From the NCBI RefSeq assembly GCF_018500185.1, contig NZ_JAHBGI010000011.1, positions 110,395-152,160 on the forward strand: a stretch of DNA of 41,766 nt, in the 5' to 3' direction. The stretch is from Litoribacter ruber (GTDB lineage: Bacteria > Bacteroidota > Bacteroidia > Cytophagales > Cyclobacteriaceae). The notes under the pieces are model-generated. The model was given only the letters and a program-made list of their open reading frames with translations, did not search any database and had not been told where the DNA came from. Shown in pieces: positions 8,498-17,751 of the stretch (position 1 is the stretch's first letter; each line of letters begins with the position of its first letter). The translations under genes and the position numbers were made by a program.

Positions 8498-8940
8498 AAG
8501 ATCCTGGCTCCACTTCGGTTGACTATATTTTCAAGGTAATCATTGGGGAGCTTAAATTGCTTTCCTCCCTCTATAATGGAGGCTAGATAGGTTTCTGAAG
8601 GGAATATGTTGGGCTGGTTTTCGGGACTGAGGAAGGTGCCAGCTTGGATTTTTCCCTTGTTGGTATGAATGTCCACTTGTTGATATTTATACCCTGGCTC
8701 GCTTTTCAAAAAATGCTGCAAATCCTCTTCGCTGATTTCATAGATGGCGCCGTACACATGTTCATTGGGGCTGCTCACAATGTTTGCTCTGGCGGAGCCG
8801 TCTTCCATGGGGTGGTTGAATCTAAAACCATATTTGGGCAAAATTCCCACGCCCTTGTATTCGGCTGTACGACCCAGCCTCTCTTCGAAGAGCTCCTGCT
8901 TCAAATTGCTCGCATAGGCAAAATATAGAATCTTTTTCAT
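8494..8940 (-). CDS. Gamma-glutamylcyclotransferase-like (GGCT/AIG2 fold) protein
   Basis: A 148-residue protein with the GGCT-fold opening YFAYASNLKQELFEERLG (substrate-loop Y-x-S-N at residues 9-12) and the catalytic Glu candidate in LKSEPGYKY (about residues 78-86). The central HVYGAIYEISEEDL strand matches the family's V-x-G-x-x-Y/W pattern. Such enzymes release 5-oxoproline from gamma-glutamyl compounds, or act on other gamma-glutamylamines; the substrate here is unknown. It is convergent with and overlaps the ndh 3' end by four bases, leaving no room for a separate intergenic terminator. Confidence 0.82.
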   Translation of the reverse strand: MKKILYFAYASNLKQELFEERLGRTAEYKGVGILPKYGFRFNHPMEDGSARANIVSSPNEHVYGAIYEISEEDLQHFLKSEPGYKYQQVDIHTNKGKIQAGTFLSPENQPNIFPSETYLASIIEGGKQFKLPNDYLENIVNRSGARIF

Positions 8941-9073
8941 CCAATTAATTTACGCCTTTCAGTGGGCTCTCCCAAATCATCATTAAGATTTGTTAACAAT
9001 TTATTGGATAAACCCGCTTAAACCTTGGGGTATGGTCTGGGTCTAAGAAGTACAAACCAAAACAAAGAAGGAT

Positions 9074-9529
9074 ATGAAAAAGCTAATGTTATTTGCCGCA
9101 ATATTTACTGTAATGTCATTTACCGCTGATGCCCAAAAGAGAGGCGAGCGTAGAGGACAGGAAAGAATGGACCCTGAAAAAAGGGTAGAAATGAGAGTCA
9201 ATCGGATGGCTGAACAGCTCGAACTTACTGAAGAGCAAAAAGAGCAGGTGAAGCAAATTCATATGGAAAGGGCTGAAGAGCAAAAAGAAGCCCGGGAGAC
9301 CAGAAGAGCTCAACAGGAAGAAAGAAGAGCAGCTATGCAGGAGGAAAGAAAAGCTCAGCAGGCTGAAATTGAGAAGGTATTGACTCCTGAGCAGAAAGAG
9401 AAGTGGGAGGAAATCAGAAATGAAGACCGTGAGAAAATGCGTAAATACCGTGACGCCAGAGGCAATGATGATACTGAAAAGGTCAGAAAGCAAAGAGGCA
9501 AAAGAGGCGGTGGCGCTTGGAGAAAATAA
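9074..9529 (+). CDS. Spy/CpxP-like periplasmic protein rich in charged residues
   Basis: A 151-residue protein: signal peptide (1-20, ending TADAQ), then a highly charged helical region. Two LTxxQ-type motifs, LELTEEQKEQVKQI (about 48-61) and KVLTPEQKEKWEEI (about 103-116), are the signature of Spy/CpxP/LTXXQ and DUF4890 proteins. Between them lies a long Arg/Glu/Gln helix, and the C-terminus is basic (RGKRGGGAWRK). By family it could be a periplasmic holdase chaperone or metal-stress protein. It is monocistronic, with a strong downstream terminator. Confidence 0.8.
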   Translation: MKKLMLFAAIFTVMSFTADAQKRGERRGQERMDPEKRVEMRVNRMAEQLELTEEQKEQVKQIHMERAEEQKEARETRRAQQEERRAAMQEERKAQQAEIEKVLTPEQKEKWEEIRNEDREKMRKYRDARGNDDTEKVRKQRGKRGGGAWRK

Positions 9530-9566
9530 TAGTGTTTGTAGGGTGAAATTAGGTTTATGTTAAACT

Positions 9567-9599
9567 AAAAAGGGATGGTTAGGTAACCATCCCTTTTTT
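9567..9599 (+). terminator. Bidirectional rho-independent terminator
   Basis: A perfect 9-bp stem, GGGATGGTT (9572-9580) with AACCATCCC (9585-9593), a four-base loop, flanking A-tract on the left and T-tract on the right. It ends the Spy-like gene on the plus strand and may also serve the leftward gltBD transcript, whose stop is 70 bp away. Confidence 0.85.
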
Positions 9600-9668
9600 C
9601 TTGACTTTTCCAGTTTTTCAACTTTTCTCCATGAAGCTCAGTGATAAACTCCGCATAAGACTTTTAAT

Positions 9669-11132
9669 TTAACTCCCAAATTCATAATAGGAGTGATCTT
9701 TCTGGGGTAGGGAGCTTTTTCCTTGAAGAAATTTATCCACATGATAGGCTGCCTCTCGTCCTTCCGAAATGGCCCACACTACTAAGGATTGGCCTTTCCT
9801 CATGTCACCGGCCAAAAATACTTTTTCCTCACTGCTTTGGTAATCTTTGGAATAAGGCAAGCCATTATCCAAAAATTCCACCCCAAAAGATTCAAGCAAA
9901 CCATCCTTTTTGGGGCCTGAATAGCCAATAGCTATGAAAGCCAAATCACAGGGAATCACTTTATCGGTGCCTTCCACCTCTTCAAAACCAAATGAGCCAT
10001 CTCCCTTTTCCTTCCATTCAATCTCTACCACTTCGAGCCCGCTGACTTTGCCTTTTTCTCCTTCCAAAAATCTCTTGGTAAGCACCGACCATACCCTTTC
10101 CGCCCCTTCTTCGTGTGAACTTGAAGTGCGCAAAGTCATGGGCCACTCAGGCCAAGGATTGCTTTCAGTCCGCTTTTGTGGTGGCTTGGGTAAAAGCTCC
10201 AGCTGGGTCACCGATGCTGCGCCATGCCTACGGGAAGTGCCTATGCAGTCGCTACCGGTATCTCCCCCTCCAATCACCAGCACATGTTTGCCTTTTGCAG
10301 AAATGGGATTATTTCCCCTTTCCCCGCCAACCACGCGATTTTGGTTGCCCAAAAAATCCATGGCAAAATGCACGCCTTCCAGTTCATGACCTGGTATTTT
10401 CAACACTCTTGGCTCCTCGGCCCCGGTGGATAAAACCACGGCGTCGAAATTCTGGAGGATGTTTTCTGCTTTAATGTTAAAACCTACTTCAGTATTGGTG
10501 GTAAAGGTGATGCCTTCTTCACGCATAAGGGAAATCCTGCGGTCTATCACCCACTTTTCCATTTTAAAATCGGGAATGCCGTACCTCAATAGCCCACCAA
10601 CCTTGGCGTTTTTCTCAAAAACAGTTACCTCATGGCCGGCTTTGTTGAGCTGGTCGGCAGCAGCCAATCCTGCTGGTCCTGAACCGATCACCGCCACGTG
10701 CTTACTTGTTCTTTTGATAGGAGGGTTGGGTTTGGCCAAGCCCAATTCATAGGCTTTTTCGGCAATGCTCTTTTCGATCAACTCTATGGTCACAGGATCT
10801 TTGTTGATACCTAGGACACAGCTGGACTCGCAGGGCGCCGGACAGATCCGGCCTGTGAATTCGGGGAAATTGTTGGTGCTTTTTAAAATATCAAAAGCCT
10901 CTTCCCACCTTTCCTGATAAACCGCTTCGTTAAAATCCGGAATCACATTTCCCAGCGGGCAACCTTGATGGCAAAAGGGAATCCCGCAATCCATGCATCT
11001 GGCAGCCTGTTGGTTAAGCTTCGTTTCATCCAAAGGCTGGTAGATTTCCTGATAATCGCCCACCCTTTCTTCTACCGGTCTGGTTTGCGGCAGTTCTCTT
11101 TTATATTTGATAAATCCTTCTTTCTCTCCCAT
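9669..11132 (-). CDS. gltD: Glutamate synthase (NADPH) small subunit
   Basis: A 487-residue beta subunit. The N-terminal cysteine clusters CMDCGIPFCHQGCPLGN (about 42-58) and CPAPCESSCVLG (about 96-107) bind the [4Fe-4S] centres. HVAVIGSGPAGLAAADQL (about 144-161) binds FAD, and HVLVIGGGDTGSDCIG (about 284-299) binds NADPH. AGDMRKGQSLVVWAISEGREAA near the end is the conserved FAD-binding C-terminal motif. The subunit passes electrons from NADPH to GltB. It starts one base after the gltB stop, so the pair is transcribed together; the order gltB-gltD fits a standard GOGAT operon. Confidence 0.96.
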   Translation of the reverse strand: MGEKEGFIKYKRELPQTRPVEERVGDYQEIYQPLDETKLNQQAARCMDCGIPFCHQGCPLGNVIPDFNEAVYQERWEEAFDILKSTNNFPEFTGRICPAPCESSCVLGINKDPVTIELIEKSIAEKAYELGLAKPNPPIKRTSKHVAVIGSGPAGLAAADQLNKAGHEVTVFEKNAKVGGLLRYGIPDFKMEKWVIDRRISLMREEGITFTTNTEVGFNIKAENILQNFDAVVLSTGAEEPRVLKIPGHELEGVHFAMDFLGNQNRVVGGERGNNPISAKGKHVLVIGGGDTGSDCIGTSRRHGAASVTQLELLPKPPQKRTESNPWPEWPMTLRTSSSHEEGAERVWSVLTKRFLEGEKGKVSGLEVVEIEWKEKGDGSFGFEEVEGTDKVIPCDLAFIAIGYSGPKKDGLLESFGVEFLDNGLPYSKDYQSSEEKVFLAGDMRKGQSLVVWAISEGREAAYHVDKFLQGKSSLPQKDHSYYEFGS

Positions 11133-11133
11133 T

Positions 11134-14100
11134 TTAAGCTACAGTTTGTTTGATTTCACGCTGTTTTTGAAGTACCCGCTTGTAATCCCTTGGAAACACC
11201 TTGATAAATTGACTTTTCACCACATCCCAATCCTCCAATAATTTATTGGCCACACCACTGCCAGTCAATTGAGCATGTTTGGTGATTTGGAGATGGATTT
11301 CTTGGCAGTCATCCTCATCCAAGGGATCGAGGTCCACCATTTCAGGGTTGACCAGCTTTTTGAAATCCTTGTAGATATAGGCAACTCCTCCACTCATACC
11401 GGCGGCGAAATTTCGTCCTATTTCTCCCAAGATAAGCACTTGCCCTCCGGTCATGTATTCGCAACCGTGGTCGCCAATGCCTTCCACCACGGCCTTAACT
11501 CCCGAATTTCTCACGCAGAAACGCTCCCCACCTTTGCCATTGATGTAGGCGGTGCCGGAAGTGGCACCATAAAATGCCACATTACCTATGATGATATTAT
11601 CCTCCGGGGCAAAAGTGGCGTTACGGTCGGGGAAGACGATGAGTTTTCCTCCCGAAAGGCCTTTTCCAAAGTAGTCGTTGGCCTCCCCTTCCAGTTTGAA
11701 TGTAGCTCCTTTGGTTAAAAAACCACCAAAAGTCTGGCCTGCAGAACCCCTGAATCCAAACTCGATCGTATCTTCCTCCAGGCCTTTGCTGCCATAGATT
11801 TTCGAAATCTCATTGCTCAGCATTGCACCCACAGTCCGGTCAATATTATTGATGGAAAACTCCCCCTTAACTCGGCCACCCTGCTCCAAGGCCAATTTTG
11901 CAGTCTCAATGAGTTTTCGGTCCAGCACTTTTTTGAGCTTGAAATCTTGGTCAATCTGCTTGAATATGCCCACATGTTCGGGAACTACCACCTTGTGGAA
12001 AATTGGGCTAAGATCCACGGTATCCCATTTCCAATGCCCGTGAATTGGGGCAGCTTTCAAAATATTACTTTGGCCAACCATTTCCTCGACCGTTCTAAAT
12101 CCCAAGTCTGCCATGATCTCTCTTAGGTCTTCGGCTAGAAAGCGGAAATAGTTTACCACATGGTCTGGGTTGCCGGTAAAGAGCTTTCTCAGTTCTGGGT
12201 TTTGGGTGGCGATTCCTACCGGGCAGGTGTTCAGGTGGCATTTTCTCATCATGATGCACCCTTCTACTACCAATGCTGCTGTGGAAATCCCCCATTCTTC
12301 AGCACCCAACAGAGCGGCAATGGCCAAATCCCTGCCGGTTCGGATTTGCCCATCTGTTTGCAACACCACTCGGTTTCTAAGGTTGTTTTTTACCAAAGTT
12401 TGATGGGCTTCTGACAAGCCAAGCTCCCAAGGCAAACCTGCATGACGAATGGAGCTGAGTGGAGAAGCACCTGTTCCCCCATCAGCACCGGAAATCAGGA
12501 TCACATCCGCATTGGCTTTGGAAACCCCAGCCGCCACGGTGCCTACACCGGCTTGTGCGACCAGCTTGACATTGATACGGGCTTTTCGGTTGGCATTTTT
12601 TAGGTCATAGATTAGTTGTGCCAGATCCTCAATCGAATAAATATCGTGATGGGGTGGGGGGGAAATGAGTCCCACTCCGGGCGTGGAATGCCTCACACGC
12701 CCAATCCAGTCATCCACTTTATGGCCAGGCAGCTGTCCGCCTTCCCCCGGCTTGGCGCCTTGGGCCATTTTGATCTGCAATTCTTCGGCGTTGGTGAGAT
12801 AATTACTGGTCACGCCAAATCTGCCGGAAGCAACCTGCTTGATGGCTGATCGCTCCCAGTCCCCATTTTCTTTTCTCTCAAACCTGATTTCATCTTCCCC
12901 GCCTTCGCCGCTGTTGCTCTTGCCGCCGATGCGGTTCATGGCAATGGAAAGAGTAGAATGTGCCTCATGGCTAATGGAGCCAAATGACATGGCCCCGGTG
13001 GCAAAACGCTTGAATATGCTTTCAGCTGGCTCCACCTCTTCAATGGGGATGGAGGGGCATTTCTTAAATTCAAATAGCCCTCGTAAGGTCAGTGCTGCCC
13101 GACTTTGGTCGTTGATTTTTTCGGCAAATTTTTTATAAAGTTTGTAGTCGTTTGTACGGGTGGATTTTTGGAGCAAATGGATGGTTTCAGGATTGAAAAG
13201 GTGCTTTTCACCCCTTCTTTTCCATTGATAGACCCCGCCAGCTTCCAGCACGGGCATATCGGTGAGGTAGGCGGCCGAATGCTTGATAAGTACCTCCTGA
13301 GCCAGCTGGTCAAAGGAAATACCACTTATCCGGCTAAGTGTTCCTTTGAAACACTTCTCAATCACTTCCGGTCCAAGTCCCAAAGCTTCAAAAATCTGCG
13401 CTCCCTGATAGGATTGTAGGGTGCTGATGCCCATTTTGGAAAGGATTTTAAGCAAGCCCTTGCCGATGGCGTATTGGTAATTTTCGAATAATTTTTCCCT
13501 GGAAAGGTCCTGCGACACCAGACCGGCGTTTTGTAGATCCAAGATGGACTCCAGAGCCAAGTAAGGGTTGATCGCACTGGCCCCGTAGCCGATCACGGTG
13601 GCAAAGTGGTGTGTTTCCAAAATGTCCGCTGCCTCTACCAAAATACCGGCTTTGGTTCTGATTTTTTTGGCCACCAAATAGTGGTGGACGGCACCTGTGG
13701 CAATAAGAGACGGAATCGGAGCTTCGGTTGGGTTGGCGTCTCTGTCTGAAAGGATGATAATGTTGCAACCGTCTTCCAAGATGGCCTTTTCTGCCATTTT
13801 GCAGATTTCATCTAAAGCATTCAAAAGCCGGTTTGGCTGGTGGTCGGCAGGAAAGAGAATAGGCAAAGTGGCCGCTTTGTATCCGTCCAGGCTCTTGATT
13901 TTTTCCAGGTCTTCATTGAGAAGCACTGGCTGACTGATATGGATCTGTTTGGTATGTTCGGCACTTTCTTCTAGGATGTTATAACTTTCTCCCAAGCGGG
14001 TAAAAAGTGACATGACCAATCTCTCCCTTATGGGGTCAATAGGAGGGTTGCTCACTTGGGCAAACAGTTGCTTGAAATAATTGCTGATGTGCTGGCTTTG

Positions 14101-15624
14101 GGTGGATAGGACTGCCAAAGGCGTATCAGCGCCCATTGAGCCTAATGGCTCTTGGCCATTTTGAGCCATTGGGGCCAGCAGGATTTTGATATCCTCCTCG
14201 GTATAGCCAAATAACTTTTGACGGGTTTTGAGATTGTCCAGCTTATAGGGAAATGTCAAATGCTCCGGATTTGGGCGGAGGCGCAATTTGATCCTTTCCT
14301 TGCTGATCCATTTGCCGTAAGGCTGTTGCGAACTTATTTGGCCTTTGATTTCTTCATCAAACCTGACCTTGTTTTCCTCCAGGTCCACCCAAATCATCCT
14401 TCCTGGACTTACCCGGCCAGTTTGGGTGATTGTGGAAGGGCGGATGGGCAAAGCGCCGGCTTCGGATGAAAAGATGATCCTGGAATCGTCGGTGATGAAA
14501 TACCGGAGTGGTCTAAGGCCATTACGATCCAGGGTGGCACCCATGGATTTGCCATCAGAAAAGATCAAGGCCGCCGGACCATCCCAAGGCTCCATCAGTG
14601 AGGCGTGGAATTTATAGAAGTCCTTGCGTTTCTTATCCATGGTTTTATTGTCCTGCCAGGCTTCAGGTACCAGCATCATCATAACATGGGGGAGTTCCCG
14701 CCCGCTAAGCGTCAGCAGCTCCACCATAGCATCTAAGTTGGCTGAATCCGAGTAGGAATTGCTAGTCACAGGCATGAGCATGTTGATTTCCTGGTCGGTG
14801 AAATTGGCCGATTTCATCAGGTATTCCTTGGACCGCATCTTGTTCAGGTTTCCGCGTATGGTATTGATCTCACCGTTGTGGGAAATAAAGCGGAACGGCT
14901 GAGCCAAACGCCAATTGGGGAAGGTGTTGGTGGAAAACCTGGAGTGCACTATCGCCAGTGCCGAGCTGATTTTCTTATTCTGCAGGTCCTTGTAGAATGG
15001 AAGTACCTGGTCGGTTCTCAGCTGACCTTTGTATATTACTGTTCTGCAGCTGAAGCTGGCAATATAAAAACCATTGTTGACCCCGGGGACCAATTTGTTG
15101 ATTTGATGGCTGGCATAGTTACGAAGGACATAAAGTTTTCTTTCCAACTCAATGCCTTGAAGGTTTTCTTTATGCTTTACAAACACCTGTTCGATAGTGG
15201 GCATCACCTCTAGGGCCCCGGAACCGGGCACGGTGATATCCACCGGTACCTCACGGTAGCCCAGAAGCTCAAAGCCCAGCTCACCGATGATTTTATTCAA
15301 CAGCCTTTTGGACTTCTTGTGGATCTGTGGATTGTTGGGAAAAAAGACCATACCCAACCCATAATATCCAGCCTCAGGGAGTTCGATTTGGCTAATGGGT
15401 AAGACAGTCCTTAAAAAATCATCTGGGATCTGGATGAGGATTCCGGCCCCATCCCCTGTTTTGGGATCGCTTCCCCGCCCGCCTCGGTGTTCCATGTTTG
15501 ATAGCATCAGTAAGGCGTCGCTGATGGTTTCGTGGCTTTTTTTATTCTGGATATTCACCACGGCGCCAATGCCACAGGCATCGTGCTCCATGGATGGCAC
15601 ATACATTCCTTGGTTCATTGTCAA
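11134..15624 (-). CDS. gltB: Glutamate synthase large subunit
   Basis: A 1496-residue alpha subunit of full family length. The N-terminal class II amidotransferase domain carries Cys17 in EHDACGIG, which becomes the catalytic N-terminal Cys after propeptide removal. The FMN/synthase barrel lies in the middle (GEGGEDEIRF and PGEGGQLPGHKV, about 880-960). The [3Fe-4S] cluster motif is CIMMRKCHLNTCPVGIATQ (about 1130-1148). The C-terminal beta-helix is glycine-rich (GGFLTKGATF, GGQVLILGEIG). It converts glutamine plus 2-oxoglutarate to two glutamates. First gene of gltBD; about 200 bp of AT-rich sequence separates it from gldE. Confidence 0.97.
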   Translation of the reverse strand: MTMNQGMYVPSMEHDACGIGAVVNIQNKKSHETISDALLMLSNMEHRGGRGSDPKTGDGAGILIQIPDDFLRTVLPISQIELPEAGYYGLGMVFFPNNPQIHKKSKRLLNKIIGELGFELLGYREVPVDITVPGSGALEVMPTIEQVFVKHKENLQGIELERKLYVLRNYASHQINKLVPGVNNGFYIASFSCRTVIYKGQLRTDQVLPFYKDLQNKKISSALAIVHSRFSTNTFPNWRLAQPFRFISHNGEINTIRGNLNKMRSKEYLMKSANFTDQEINMLMPVTSNSYSDSANLDAMVELLTLSGRELPHVMMMLVPEAWQDNKTMDKKRKDFYKFHASLMEPWDGPAALIFSDGKSMGATLDRNGLRPLRYFITDDSRIIFSSEAGALPIRPSTITQTGRVSPGRMIWVDLEENKVRFDEEIKGQISSQQPYGKWISKERIKLRLRPNPEHLTFPYKLDNLKTRQKLFGYTEEDIKILLAPMAQNGQEPLGSMGADTPLAVLSTQSQHISNYFKQLFAQVSNPPIDPIRERLVMSLFTRLGESYNILEESAEHTKQIHISQPVLLNEDLEKIKSLDGYKAATLPILFPADHQPNRLLNALDEICKMAEKAILEDGCNIIILSDRDANPTEAPIPSLIATGAVHHYLVAKKIRTKAGILVEAADILETHHFATVIGYGASAINPYLALESILDLQNAGLVSQDLSREKLFENYQYAIGKGLLKILSKMGISTLQSYQGAQIFEALGLGPEVIEKCFKGTLSRISGISFDQLAQEVLIKHSAAYLTDMPVLEAGGVYQWKRRGEKHLFNPETIHLLQKSTRTNDYKLYKKFAEKINDQSRAALTLRGLFEFKKCPSIPIEEVEPAESIFKRFATGAMSFGSISHEAHSTLSIAMNRIGGKSNSGEGGEDEIRFERKENGDWERSAIKQVASGRFGVTSNYLTNAEELQIKMAQGAKPGEGGQLPGHKVDDWIGRVRHSTPGVGLISPPPHHDIYSIEDLAQLIYDLKNANRKARINVKLVAQAGVGTVAAGVSKANADVILISGADGGTGASPLSSIRHAGLPWELGLSEAHQTLVKNNLRNRVVLQTDGQIRTGRDLAIAALLGAEEWGISTAALVVEGCIMMRKCHLNTCPVGIATQNPELRKLFTGNPDHVVNYFRFLAEDLREIMADLGFRTVEEMVGQSNILKAAPIHGHWKWDTVDLSPIFHKVVVPEHVGIFKQIDQDFKLKKVLDRKLIETAKLALEQGGRVKGEFSINNIDRTVGAMLSNEISKIYGSKGLEEDTIEFGFRGSAGQTFGGFLTKGATFKLEGEANDYFGKGLSGGKLIVFPDRNATFAPEDNIIIGNVAFYGATSGTAYINGKGGERFCVRNSGVKAVVEGIGDHGCEYMTGGQVLILGEIGRNFAAGMSGGVAYIYKDFKKLVNPEMVDLDPLDEDDCQEIHLQITKHAQLTGSGVANKLLEDWDVVKSQFIKVFPRDYKRVLQKQREIKQTVA

Positions 15625-15790
15625 AATAGCTAAATAGGTTTGAATCGAATTATAAAAATTACAAAATATATTCTATATTCTGAAATTTAAGATGATATAA
15701 AGGCTATTTATATAAAGAAAATTGATGTAAAGATTGTTTTATTTGAAAATTTGAAAAATAATTTGGGTAAAGTTTGAAAAAGTGATGTGA

Positions 15791-15827
15791 AAAAAATCCG
15801 GCAACTTGTGGCTACCGGATTTGTATT
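15791..15827 (-). terminator. Terminator of the ssb-gldE unit
   Basis: An 8-bp stem, AAATCCGG (15794-15801) with CCGGATTT (15815-15822), and a 13-base loop. On the minus strand it is followed by a run of T. It lies five bases past the gldE stop codon. Confidence 0.75.
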
Positions 15828-17186
15828 TTAGTCTTCGTGGGAATTGTAGTTGTCTATTTCTTCTTTTTGTGGAAGGATGTGGACTTTTACTTTTTTGATC
15901 CTTTTGGTGTCTACAGCCATGATGGTGAACACGAAGCGGTCATATTTGATTTTGGCTCCACCTTTTGGAAGCTTGGAGTTGATTTCCAGCAGAAGGCCGC
16001 CAAGGGATTCGCTGTCGCCTTTTACCTCGTCAAAAATTTGAGCGTCCAGGTCTAGTTTTTTACAGAAATCGTGGAGGGAGATTTTGCCCTCAAAAACAAA
16101 AGTATTCTCATCCAATTGCTGGAAAAAGATGTCATCCTTGTCGTCAAATTCATCGTTGATCTCCCCGATTATCTCCTCAATAAGGTCTTCCAAAGTCACC
16201 AGACCGGATGTTCCCCCGTATTCGTCGACCACGATGGCCATGTGAACCCTCTTTTTCTGAAAGTCTTTCAGTAGGGTATCCACCTTTTTGTTTTCCGGCA
16301 CAAACATCCCCTTTCGGATCAATTCCTGCCATTTGAAATGCTCGTCCTTTTCAATAAAATTCAGCAAGTCCTTGATGTAAAGGATGCCCTGTATATTATC
16401 AATGGTGTCTTTATAAACCGGGATCCTAGAATACCCACTTTTGTTAATCTTGTCCATGAGCTCGTGGAAGTCCATATCCACATCCACTGCCGTGATGTCC
16501 ATTCTGGACTGCATCACCTGCCGTACGGAAAGGGTACTGAAATTTACAATCCCTTTCAGAAAATCTTTTTCTTCCGTGGTGGTGTCTTGGCTGGTAATCT
16601 CCAGTGCTTTGTGCAATTCATCCACCGAGAGGGTGTAACCCTTCTTTTCAATCCTGTTTTCGATTACATTGCTTAGGGCCATTAGCGTTACCGAAAGGGG
16701 TTTTAGTAAAGTGGAGAAAAAGCCGATGGTGGAGGCCATTGCTTTGGAGAAAGGGATTCTGGCCTTGTTGGCATACACTTTAGGTACAATCTCCCCAAAG
16801 AACACGATCGCAAAAGTCACCCCTACGGTTTGCACAAATATCACCACCGCTGAAGCCACAGAAGTACCCATGATAGACCAGGTAATAAAGGTAGTCAGCA
16901 TGACTATACCGATATTAATGAGGTTATTTAGGATTAGGATGGTGCTGAGAAGCTTTTGCGGGGTCTCTACCAACTGGATCACTTTCTGGGATTGGCCGTC
17001 GTTTTCCTCATTGAGCTGGTTGAGATCATCGTGGGAAAGGGAAAAGAAGGCCACCTCAGAGCCCGACACGAGGGCGGAAAAAATCAGCAAAAGGATAAAA
17101 ATGAAACTGTTTATCACAATATAACCGGCTGAAGCCTGTAAGGCCTCAGCCAGCAATAAAATACTCGGATAGGGGTCGTCGTCCAT
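15828..17186 (-). CDS. gldE: Gliding motility-associated protein GldE (CNNM/CorC-type membrane protein)
   Basis: A 452-residue membrane protein: DUF21/CNNM domain with three to four helices (about 20-190), a CBS pair (VMQSRMDITAVDVDMDFHELMDKI near 225 and the second around 290-350, with VVDEYGGTSGLVTLEDLIEEIIGEI), and a C-terminal CorC_HlyC domain. The architecture is that of magnesium/cobalt-efflux hemolysin-family proteins. The position next to ssb and mutY is diagnostic for GldE of Bacteroidota, which is linked to gliding motility and its secretion system. The gldD gene that often follows is not here; the next gene is gltB. Confidence 0.87.
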   Translation of the reverse strand: MDDDPYPSILLLAEALQASAGYIVINSFIFILLLIFSALVSGSEVAFFSLSHDDLNQLNEENDGQSQKVIQLVETPQKLLSTILILNNLINIGIVMLTTFITWSIMGTSVASAVVIFVQTVGVTFAIVFFGEIVPKVYANKARIPFSKAMASTIGFFSTLLKPLSVTLMALSNVIENRIEKKGYTLSVDELHKALEITSQDTTTEEKDFLKGIVNFSTLSVRQVMQSRMDITAVDVDMDFHELMDKINKSGYSRIPVYKDTIDNIQGILYIKDLLNFIEKDEHFKWQELIRKGMFVPENKKVDTLLKDFQKKRVHMAIVVDEYGGTSGLVTLEDLIEEIIGEINDEFDDKDDIFFQQLDENTFVFEGKISLHDFCKKLDLDAQIFDEVKGDSESLGGLLLEINSKLPKGGAKIKYDRFVFTIMAVDTKRIKKVKVHILPQKEEIDNYNSHED

Positions 17187-17242
17187 TAATTTATTTTAAT
17201 CTTTTTTACAAAATTAAGGATTAAAAAATCAATAATCCATTC

Positions 17243-17704
17243 TTAGAATGGTAGATCATCATCCGAACTGTCGTCCATTCCACCGGAATTGCTCGGCATG
17301 GAGGCCGATTGGGCTGGTTGTTGGTGCATGGTATTTGGATTTTGGCTTGGGGCACCGCCGCCTTGGCTGTCGCCCCTGCTTCCCAACATGGTAAAGCTCA
17401 GCACCCGGATTTTGGTTCTTTTTCGGTTTTGCCCTTGGTCATCCTGCCAGGTATCGCTTTTGATTTTGCCTTCCACAAAGATCTGGCTGCCCTTTCTTAA
17501 GTATTGCTCGGCAATTTTTGCCTGCCCGTCCCATAGCTCCAAGTCATGCCACTCGGTGTTCTCTACTCGGTTGCCCATTTTGTCTTTATAAGACTCGGTA
17601 GTGGCCAGTCGCAGATTCGCGACTACCTTGTCACCTTCCAGGTGCTTTACCTCCGGGTCTGCGCCCAAATTACCTACCAAGATGACTTTGTTTACTCCTG
17701 CCAT
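17243..17704 (-). CDS. ssb: Single-stranded DNA-binding protein
   Basis: A 153-residue SSB. The OB-fold spans about residues 1-105, opening with the classic MAGVNKVILVGNLGADPEVK and containing WHDLELWDGQAKIAEQYLRKG and IFVEGKIKSD. A Gly/Gln/Pro/Ser-rich linker follows and ends in the acidic tip DDSSDDDLPF, which recruits replication and repair enzymes. It coats single-stranded DNA in replication, recombination and repair. It lies between mutY and gldE on the minus strand with short gaps (about 50 bp each), a common Bacteroidota arrangement. Confidence 0.95.
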   Translation of the reverse strand: MAGVNKVILVGNLGADPEVKHLEGDKVVANLRLATTESYKDKMGNRVENTEWHDLELWDGQAKIAEQYLRKGSQIFVEGKIKSDTWQDDQGQNRKRTKIRVLSFTMLGSRGDSQGGGAPSQNPNTMHQQPAQSASMPSNSGGMDDSSDDDLPF

Positions 17705-17751
17705 TAGTTTGTATGTTTAAATGATGAACAAAAAGTTTTTCTTCAATTTAG

